In this document: positions 1 through 5,765 of the stretch, in pieces
Layout of the letters: each line of letters starts with the position of its first letter
How positions within the stretch are numbered: the first letter of the stretch is position 1
DNA from: Mycetohabitans rhizoxinica HKI 454
GTDB lineage: Bacteria; Pseudomonadota; Gammaproteobacteria; Burkholderiales; Burkholderiaceae
DNA length: 5,765 bases
Assembly: GCF_000198775.1 (NCBI RefSeq)
Contig: NC_014722.1
Location: forward strand, 927,603 to 933,367
Reading direction: 5' to 3'
Notes under the pieces: model-generated
Seen by the model: only the letters and a program-made list of their open reading frames with translations
Databases searched by the model: none
Told to the model about the DNA's origin: nothing
Translations under genes and position numbers: made by a program

Positions 1-61
1 CCCACCACGCGAGTCTGGTGTGCGCTGAGCGCTGCGCGTGGCGCAGGCCCGAACCCAACAC
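1..61 (+). other. Internal transcribed spacer upstream of tRNA-Ala
   Basis: This is a GC-rich stretch of the 16S-23S spacer before the tRNA-Ala gene. In Burkholderiaceae this position normally separates tRNA-Ile from tRNA-Ala, but the tRNA-Ile and the 16S gene would lie outside the window. I see no gene in it. Confidence 0.7.
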
Positions 62-137
62 GGGGGCATAGCTCAGCTGGGAGAGCACCTGCTTTGCAAG
101 CAGGGGGTCGTCGGTTCGATCCCGTCTGCCTCCACCA
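62..137 (+). tRNA. tRNA-Ala (anticodon UGC)
   Basis: Alanine tRNA that reads GCN codons. The acceptor arm GGGGGCA (62-68) pairs with TGCCTCC (127-133), with one G-T wobble, and is followed by encoded ACCA. The D stem is GCTC/GAGC (71-74 with 83-86). The anticodon stem CCTGC/GCAGG (88-92 with 100-104) carries loop TTTGCAA with anticodon TGC at 95-97. The T loop is TTCGATC (115-121); the T stem contains one T-T mismatch. The CCA end is encoded. Its place just upstream of 23S is the standard one for tRNA-Ala in the rRNA spacer, so it is co-transcribed and cut out of the rRNA precursor. Confidence 0.98.
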
Positions 138-400
138 CTGCTCAATCGCGAGCGCTCCAGTAGCGCGAGCGCTGGCGATTGACCCGTGGGTCAAGCAGTG
201 CAGTATGGCTGTGACGTTCTTTAACAATCTGGAAGAAGAAGCAGTAATGTCTATTGGAGGCGTCTTGAGATGGGCGCATCCGATAGACGGGTAGTGATTG
301 TAAGTATTGTTTTGAGTGATCTGAGAAGACGCTTGGAAGATACGGCACAACGCGAAAACTCAGCCTATAGCGGGTGCGTTGCGAGACGGACTTGTTATAG
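138..400 (+). other. 16S-23S internal transcribed spacer, tRNA-Ala to 23S
   Basis: This is a non-coding transcribed spacer. Right after the tRNA lies a branched inverted repeat. CACTGC (136-141) pairs with GCAGTG (195-200). TCAATCGC (142-149) pairs with GCGATTGA (175-182). AGCGCT (151-156) pairs with AGCGCT (168-173). A small GACCC/GGGTC hairpin occupies 181-192. A boxA-like site follows at 215-226. The last part (344-400) contains sequences complementary to the 3' flank of 23S, as expected for the precursor stem cut by RNase III. The short open frames here are not genes. Confidence 0.85.
215..226 (+). promoter_or_regulatory. boxA-like rRNA antitermination site
   Basis: CGTTCTTTAACA differs from the boxA consensus YGCTCTTTAACA at one position. 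In rRNA operons boxA in the nascent transcript recruits NusB/NusE (S10), which protects long untranslated RNA from Rho. Its position in the spacer ahead of 23S is the usual one. The function is inferred from consensus and location. Confidence 0.75.

Positions 401-407
<7 letters not shown>
386..407 (+). other. 5' half of the 23S precursor processing stem
   Basis: GTTATAGGGTCAAG (394-407) pairs with CTTGATCCTATAAC (3280-3293) with one G-T wobble. ACGGAC (386-391) pairs with GTCCGT (3296-3301). Farther out, GGCACAACG (344-352) pairs with CGTTGTGCC (3307-3315). Such a long stem closing the 23S loop is the RNase III processing substrate in bacterial rRNA precursors. Confidence 0.8.
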
Positions 408-3279
<2,872 letters not shown>

Positions 3280-3287
<8 letters not shown>

Positions 3288-3315
3288 TATAACTGGTCCG
3301 TTTTACCGTTGTGCC
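3280..3315 (+). other. 3' half of the 23S precursor processing stem
   Basis: This is the partner of the stem described at 344-407. It includes the last eight bases of mature 23S and the first 28 bases of the 23S-5S spacer. The three paired segments are collinear in reverse order, which supports a real precursor stem. Confidence 0.78.
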
Positions 3316-3387
3316 ACCCCCCACTCCTACCCATTGCTTCCTATTCCAGATTGGCTGGCGCGCCCCGTGCGCGACAGCACCCCCTTT
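3288..3387 (+). other. 23S-5S intergenic spacer
   Basis: This 100-base transcribed spacer is C-rich. Its first part is the 3' arm of the 23S processing stem. I see no tRNA and no gene in the rest. Confidence 0.8.
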
Positions 3388-3503
3388 TGCCTGATGACCA
3401 TAGCGAGTCGGTCCCACCCCTGCCCATCCCGAACAGGACCGTGAAACGACTCCACGCCGATGATAGTGCGGATTGCCCGTGTGAAAGTAGGTAATCGTCA
3501 GGC
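3388..3503 (+). rRNA. rrf: 5S ribosomal RNA
   Basis: About 116 nt. GCCTGATGA near the 5' end (3389-3397) pairs with TCGTCAGGC at the 3' end (3495-3503), with one G-T wobble. The conserved internal blocks CCCATCCCGAACAGG (loop B/helix III region) and GTGTGAAAGTAGGT (helix IV/loop E side) are present. It is the last gene of the operon in the usual 16S-23S-5S order. The exact 5' end may vary by a base or two. Confidence 0.96.
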
Positions 3504-3520
3504 TCCCCCTTTCCCCTCCC

Positions 3521-3547
3521 ACGCCCGCTTCGACCCGAAGCGGGCGT
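3521..3547 (+). terminator. Terminator hairpin of the rRNA operon
   Basis: ACGCCCGCTTCG (3521-3532) pairs perfectly with CGAAGCGGGCGT (3536-3547): a 12-bp GC-rich stem with a 3-base loop, 18 bases after the 5S gene. The following T tract is weak (GATGCTTT), so termination may be imperfect or assisted by another factor. Confidence 0.85.
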
Positions 3548-3659
3548 GATGCTTTGGGGCGCCCCCCTTGTGCCTTGCCCTCAGCACGTCGGCTCCCCGT
3601 GCTCACGGTCAGCCCCCGGCAATGTCCCTTTGAACCTCACCCCTGGCGGCCAATCGCCG
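3548..3659. other. Intergenic stretch with no recognised gene
   Basis: GC-rich DNA between the rRNA terminator and the amidohydrolase remnant. It holds a short palindrome GGGGCGCCCC (3556-3565) and a weak AGCACG/CGTGCT hairpin (3583-3603). I could not assign a function to either. Confidence 0.5.
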
Positions 3660-3884
3660 TCAACCCGGCATGAGGCTGTTTGACCGGCACGCGCTCGAGC
3701 GCAACCACGCCTGGGCAAGCTTGACCCAATAGGTTGCGCCCACCCCCAACAATGCGTCATTAAAGTCGTAGCTGGCGTTATGCAACTCGCAGGGGCCTAA
3801 GCCGTGCCCCGTGGCCCGATGCGCGCCACTGCCATTGCCGAGAAACGCATAGCAGCCTGGCTTGGCTTGCAGCATGAACGACAT
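3660..3884 (-). pseudogene. Remnant of an M20-family amidohydrolase (hippurate hydrolase type), C-terminal end only
   Basis: Reading the minus strand from about 3884 down to the TGA at 3660-3662 gives about 74 residues. They resemble the C-terminus of M20D amidohydrolases, metal-dependent enzymes that cleave N-acyl amino acids. Recognisable blocks are SFMLQAKPGCYAFLGNG, then GHGLGPCELHN, whose His matches the family's C-terminal metal-site histidine, then YDFNDALLGVGATYWVKLAQ. Full-length members have about 390-400 residues, so roughly 80 percent is missing. The GSEDF motif expected just before SFML is replaced by unrelated sequence, which puts the break near 3882. The open frame can be extended to an ATG at 3956, but those extra residues do not look like the family and overlap the regulatory motif of the next gene. 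The piece cannot be an active enzyme. The family assignment is from remembered motifs and is fairly secure; the substrate is unknown. Confidence 0.8.
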
Positions 3885-3896
3885 GAGATGACGCAC

Positions 3897-3957
3897 TTCG
3901 TATGGTGCTGGTTCATTTCGGAAAACGCATCTGGCCTTGTCGTGCCATCGGCACACT
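3897..3957 (+). promoter_or_regulatory. Putative hrpII/PIP-type box with -10 element
   Basis: TTCG at 3897-3900 and TTCG at 3917-3920 are separated by exactly 16 bases. CACACT (3952-3957) fits YANNNT and starts after 31 further bases. In Ralstonia and Xanthomonas, AraC-type activators HrpB/HrpX bind TTCG-N16-TTCG (TTCGC-N15-TTCGC), with a -10 about 30-32 bases downstream, ahead of type III secretion genes and effectors. The motif points at the gene starting at 4019, leaving a leader of roughly 55 bases. It starts just past the point where amidohydrolase similarity ends, which suggests it arrived with that gene. The motif and spacing are seen directly; the regulatory role is inferred. Confidence 0.5.
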
Positions 3958-4007
3958 GCGTAACGCGCAACGCGTTTACGAGGCGAGGCGTTTTGTTAAC
4001 TGTTTAT

Positions 4008-4013
4008 GAGGAG
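4008..4013 (+). promoter_or_regulatory. Ribosome binding site that fixes the start at 4019
   Basis: GAGGAG lies 5 bases before ATG 4019. An in-frame GTG at 4013 would overlap this site and leave no room for the ribosome, so ATG 4019 is the better start. Confidence 0.8.
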
Positions 4014-4261
4014 TGGATATGGACCCCATCAGCTCAATGCATGGTATCGACCCGACTCGCTCTTATATTGGGCCGGACGGGAATCTGTCAAAAGATAGTC
4101 TAAAGCTGGATCCCAATAATACTACTAATCCCTGGAGCATATGGGATGGCAACAACTGGAAGCCAATAATGCCTCAAGATATGGTGGCTCAAGCAGCAGC
4201 AGAACTTAGGGAAGTGTTAAAAAATACGGATGGTAAGACAGTACAGAGCCATAATATGGAT

Positions 4262-4265
4262 GAAG
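4262..4265. repeat. Target site duplication GAAG, left copy
   Basis: GAAG directly before the left end of the IS. It matches the four bases after 5606. Collapsing the two copies restores the open frame of the interrupted gene. Confidence 0.85.
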
Positions 4266-4314
4266 TGAGGCTACCCCAAAAAACTGGGCCATTCAAAAGT
4301 AGAAAAAATCCGGC
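4266..4314 (+). repeat. Left terminal inverted repeat of the IS
   Basis: Starts TGAGGCTACCCC and continues with imperfect similarity to the inverted right ends at 5459-5505 and 5509-5555 through a shared TCCGGC, about 49 bp in all. The long imperfect repeats with TGA tips are typical of IS407-type elements. It also supplies the last 17 codons and the stop of the truncated host gene. Confidence 0.85.
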
Positions 4315-4347
4315 ATGATGCAACCTTAACAAGCAGAAGGTCATGTC

Positions 4348-4614
4348 GTGAAGAAGAGCAGATACACTGAAGAACAGATTACATTTGCGTTGAAACAGGC
4401 AGAGCTGGGCACGCCGGCAGCTGAGGTGTGCCGCAAGATGGGCATCAGCGATGCGACGTTCTATAACTGGCGCCAGAAGTATGGGGGCCTGGGCCCGTCG
4501 GAGCTGCGTCGCCTGAAGCAGCTCGAAGAGGAGAACACGAAGCTCAAGCGGCTGGTGGCGGAGCTGTCGCTGGACAAATCCATGTTGCAGGATGTGCTAT
4601 CAAAAAAGCTTTGA
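4348..4614 (+). CDS. IS3-family transposase OrfA
   Basis: An 88-residue DNA-binding subunit of the transposase. The N-terminal half (about 5-45) is the HTH_Tnp_1 helix-turn-helix, seen as YTEEQITFALKQAELGTPAA through ISDATFYNWRQKYGG. From about 52 to 85 a leucine-rich coiled coil (LRRLKQLEEENTKLKRLV and following) mediates multimerisation. The start is GTG 4348, with AGAAGG at 4335-4340; the ATG at 4343 is out of frame and stops after two codons. The length is normal for the family. OrfA overlaps orfB by 4 bases and ends just after a frameshift heptamer. The sequence KYGGLGPSELRRL is characteristic of IS407-type elements. Confidence 0.93.
   Translation: MKKSRYTEEQITFALKQAELGTPAAEVCRKMGISDATFYNWRQKYGGLGPSELRRLKQLEEENTKLKRLVAELSLDKSMLQDVLSKKL
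4602..4608 (+). other. Programmed -1 frameshift heptamer A AAA AAG
   Basis: In the orfA frame the codons read TCA AAA AAG CTT TGA, so the heptamer A AAA AAG is in the correct phase for -1 slippage. After slipping, the ribosome reads GCT TTG AAG and enters orfB. The fusion would be about 380 residues. IS3-family elements use this to make the active OrfAB transposase. I did not identify a downstream stimulatory hairpin. Confidence 0.85.
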
Positions 4615-5489
4615 AGCCTTCCCGGCTGCGTGAACTCACGACGGATTTGATGCAACGCTTTGGCGTGAGCCAGCGCCAGGCCTGCAGGGTACTGAAGTTG
4701 TCGCGTTCGGTGTACAGCTATCAGTCAATCGCACGAGATTCGAACGCGATCGCCCTGCGCATCAAGCAGATCACGCAAACACGCGTGCACTACGGCTATC
4801 GCCGGGTGCATGTGATGCTGCGTCGGGAAGGCTGGCGCGACAATCATAAAAGAGTTTACCGGCTCTATCGTGAGCAGGGGCTGTCATTGCGGCATAAGAG
4901 GCCGCGGCGAAACAAGGCGGCGCGGCTGCGGCAGCCCAAGCAGCTCGTGACCGCGATCAACGAGATTTGGAGTATGGACTTTGTTGCTGACGCACTGTTT
5001 GATGGTCGGCGTTTGCGCACGCTGACAATTGTGGACAATTATACGCGCGAATGCTTGGCCATCGAGGTAGGCGCCACGCTACGTGGTGAGGACGTTGTGG
5101 CGGCGCTAGATCGCATTGCTGTGAGCCGGCCGTTACCGCGCTTCATCAAGGCAGACAATGGCAGCGAATTCATCTCCAAGGTGCTCGACAAGTGGGCGTA
5201 TGAGAGGGGCGTTGAGATTGACTTCTCTCGTCCTGGCAAGCCAACCGATAACGCCAAGAACGAGTCGTTTAACGGGCGCTTGCGTGAGGAATGCCTAAAC
5301 GAGCATTGGTTCTTGTCGCTCGAGGATGCCAAGCGCAAAATCGAGGCCTGGCGCCAGTACTATAATGAGGCGCGTCCCCACTCTGCACTGCAGTGGATGA
5401 CGCCTGCCGAGTTCGCCTGCCAGTGCAGGCCCCGGGCCGATTCGGCCCACCCCGAAGAGCCGGAAATTTCCACTTTAGAACGGCACTGA
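4611..5489 (+). CDS. IS3-family transposase OrfB (DDE integrase core)
   Basis: The catalytic part of the transposase, 292 residues as a separate frame from TTG 4611, which overlaps the orfA stop as TTGA. It is normally made as the C-terminal half of OrfAB. An HTH_21-type region (about 45-100) includes HYGYRRVHVMLRREGW and KRVYRLYREQGLSLR. The integrase core runs from about 117 to 270. The acidic triad is complete: D123 in WSMDF, D182 in KADNGSEF and E218 in KNESFNGRLREECL, with 35 residues between D182 and E218 as in retroviral-type DDE enzymes. RPHSAL and TPAEFA close the domain. There is no premature stop, and the length is normal. The stop lies inside the first right inverted repeat. Confidence 0.95.
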   Translation: MKPSRLRELTTDLMQRFGVSQRQACRVLKLSRSVYSYQSIARDSNAIALRIKQITQTRVHYGYRRVHVMLRREGWRDNHKRVYRLYREQGLSLRHKRPRRNKAARLRQPKQLVTAINEIWSMDFVADALFDGRRLRTLTIVDNYTRECLAIEVGATLRGEDVVAALDRIAVSRPLPRFIKADNGSEFISKVLDKWAYERGVEIDFSRPGKPTDNAKNESFNGRLREECLNEHWFLSLEDAKRKIEAWRQYYNEARPHSALQWMTPAEFACQCRPRADSAHPEEPEISTLERH

Positions 5490-5505
5490 TTTGGGGGTAG
5501 CCTCA
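5456..5505 (-). repeat. Inner right inverted repeat, copy 1
   Basis: Inverted copy of the left end: its first 12 bases read inward are identical and similarity extends to about 47 bp. The TGA stop of orfB (5487-5489) lies inside it. By itself it would define a normal 1,240-bp element from 4266. Confidence 0.85.
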
Positions 5506-5555
5506 AGAGCCGGAAATTTCCACTTTAGAACGGCACTGATTTGGGGGTAGCCTCA
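5506..5555 (-). repeat. Inner right inverted repeat, copy 2 (exact tandem duplicate)
   Basis: Identical base for base to 5456-5505. The identity extends one base on either side (5455-5556), giving a perfect 50-bp-period tandem repeat. Perfect identity points to a recent duplication, or to a collapsed or expanded assembly. Confidence 0.85.
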
Positions 5556-5606
5556 AAAACGAACTTTACTAAACTCCGGCCGGCACTGTTTGCCGGGGGC
5601 AGGTCA
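5556..5606 (-). repeat. Outermost, diverged right inverted repeat
   Basis: A 51-bp block in register with the two preceding 50-bp ends. It keeps CGGCACTG, then a G-rich run and a TCA tip, but read inward it starts TGACCTGCCCCC rather than TGAGGCTACCCC. Without gaps, about 15 of the first 25 bases match the left end at 4266. It is either the end of a related IS or a diverged third copy. The target duplication shows this end was used for the insertion. Confidence 0.7.
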
Positions 5607-5610
5607 GAAG
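5607..5610. repeat. Target site duplication GAAG, right copy
   Basis: GAAG directly after the outermost right end. The bases after the two inner right ends (AGAG at 5506, AAAA at 5556) do not match the left flank. Confidence 0.85.
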
Positions 5611-5642
5611 GGGCTCAAAATGCGGGTGGTGGAGCTTGGGAC

Positions 5643-5662
5643 GGCAATGCTGCAGCATTGCC
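5643..5662. repeat. Perfect 20-bp palindrome within the 3' gene fragment
   Basis: GGCAATGCTG is followed directly by its exact reverse complement CAGCATTGCC. It encodes GNAAAL in the restored small protein. A run of six T lies 28 bases downstream, too far for a classical terminator. It may be incidental or a protein binding site. Confidence 0.5.
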
Positions 5663-5690
5663 AAAACCTGTCGAAAGCCACCAAATCTAA

Positions 5691-5765
5691 TTTTTTACTG
5701 GATGATGCACTTGGTTATGCCATCCTAGTGGCTTCGAGCACCGGCCACGGAGGCTGCATATTTCG
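5691..5765. other. Terminal stretch without a recognised gene
   Basis: It follows the stop of the restored small gene and opens with a T run (5691-5696). The frames starting here are very short on both strands. A continuation beyond the window is possible but cannot be judged. Confidence 0.4.

Larger units (their letters stand above)
4019..4318 (+). pseudogene. 5' part of a small gene of unknown function, interrupted by an IS
   Basis: The original gene runs from ATG 4019 to 4265 here and resumes after the IS at 5611. In its present form the frame continues 17 codons into the left end of the IS and stops at TGA 4316-4318, giving a 99-residue hybrid. The intact protein would have 108 residues. 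It is soluble-looking, with no signal peptide or membrane segment. It begins MDPISSMHGIDPTRSYIG, is rich in Asn, Asp and Pro, and has a Trp-rich block PWSIWDGNNW (38-47) and a likely helix at about 53-69 (QDMVAQAAAELREVLKN). WDGN recurs at 92-95 of the restored protein. Base use is A+T-richer than the surrounding DNA, in keeping with acquisition. I do not recognise the family. The upstream hrpII-like box makes a small type III secreted or secretion-associated protein a reasonable guess, not a demonstrated role. Confidence 0.75.
4266..5606 (+). mobile_element. IS3-family insertion sequence, IS407-type, with stacked right ends
   Basis: A 1,341-bp insertion flanked by the direct repeat GAAG (4262-4265 and 5607-5610); IS407-type elements make 4-bp target duplications. 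It holds orfA and orfB in the usual -1 overlapping arrangement. The left terminus starts TGAGGCTACCCC at 4266. The same terminus appears inverted at 5505 and again at 5555, so a standard 1,240-bp element is contained in 4266-5505. An extra 101 bp follows: one duplicated right end and one diverged end, TGACCTGCCCCC when read inverted, finishing at 5606. Only the end at 5606 gives a target duplication and restores the interrupted reading frame. Both transposase frames look intact, so the element may be active. The subgroup call rests on the transposase sequence and termini; the IS name cannot be given without a database. Confidence 0.9.
5607..5690 (+). pseudogene. 3' part of the interrupted small gene
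   Basis: After the IS and the second GAAG (5607-5610), the reading frame of the gene that began at 4019 continues from 5611. The split codon G+GG is followed by 25 codons and a TAA at 5688-5690. The restored C-terminus is Gly/Ala-rich (GAQNAGGGAWDGNAAALPKP and a few more residues) and repeats the WDGN motif of the N-terminal part. This shared motif and the open frame support joining the two halves. This half has no start or ribosome binding site of its own and should not be expressed. Confidence 0.75.

Noticed and set aside
3556..3603. Short hairpins GGGGCGCCCC and AGCACG/CGTGCT as extra terminators
   Set aside because: Neither is followed by a T tract, and the strong hairpin at 3521-3547 already accounts for the operon end.
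4013..4015. GTG 4013 as start of the small gene
   Set aside because: It overlaps GAGGAG, while ATG 4019 lies 5 bases beyond that site.
3804..4103. Plus-strand 99-codon frame overlapping the amidohydrolase remnant and the small gene
   Set aside because: The opposite strand carries clear M20 similarity over its first part, and its 3' part is out of frame with the small gene, which has the ribosome binding site.
5039..5338. Minus-strand frame of 99 codons inside orfB
   Set aside because: It is the antisense shadow of the DDE transposase core.
4266..5505. A simple 1,240-bp IS ending at the first right inverted repeat
   Set aside because: The flanks GAAG and AGAG do not match, and joining there does not restore the interrupted frame. 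The end at 5606 satisfies both tests.
5455..5606. CRISPR-like or satellite repeat array
   Set aside because: The units abut without spacers and each is an inverted copy of the IS terminus, so they are transposon ends.

Overview
The window looks like part of the chromosome of a Burkholderiaceae bacterium (Burkholderia, Paraburkholderia or a relative). The basis is the tRNA-Ala(UGC) inside the 16S-23S spacer, beta-proteobacterial signatures in the 23S and 5S genes, and an IS407-type IS3-family element. The genus is an inference from memory of these sequences, not from a search.

Layout. Positions 1-3547 are the distal two thirds of a ribosomal RNA operon on the + strand: spacer, tRNA-Ala (62-137), a structured spacer with a boxA-like antitermination site, 23S rRNA (401-3287), a short spacer, 5S rRNA (3388-3503) and a strong hairpin terminator (3521-3547). 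There are no protein genes here; the open frames within the rRNA are accidental. The 23S copy appears to carry three one-base insertions in homopolymers in or near the peptidyl-transferase region, which suggests either read errors or a defective copy.

Positions 3548-5765 are an accessory patch of broken and acquired DNA. A minus-strand remnant (3660-3884) preserves only the C-terminal end of an M20-family amidohydrolase of the hippurate hydrolase type. Just beyond the break, on the + strand, lies a motif TTCG-N16-TTCG followed 31 bases later by CACACT. This is the layout of a hrpII/PIP-type box plus -10, as used by HrpB/HrpX-type activators of type III secretion genes. About 60 bases further, after a clear GAGGAG ribosome binding site, a small unrecognised gene begins at 4019.

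That small gene is interrupted after codon 82 by an IS3-family (IS407-type) element at 4266-5606. Removing the element and one copy of the 4-bp target duplication GAAG (4262-4265 and 5607-5610) restores an uninterrupted frame of 108 codons ending at 5690. The element encodes OrfA and a DDE transposase OrfB, joined by a canonical A AAA AAG frameshift heptamer. Its right side is unusual: two identical 50-bp right ends in tandem, then a third diverged 51-bp end. The target duplication and the restored frame fit only the outermost, diverged end. The most interesting result is therefore a putative type III (Hrp) regulon gene that was found, and inactivated, through an IS with stacked right ends.
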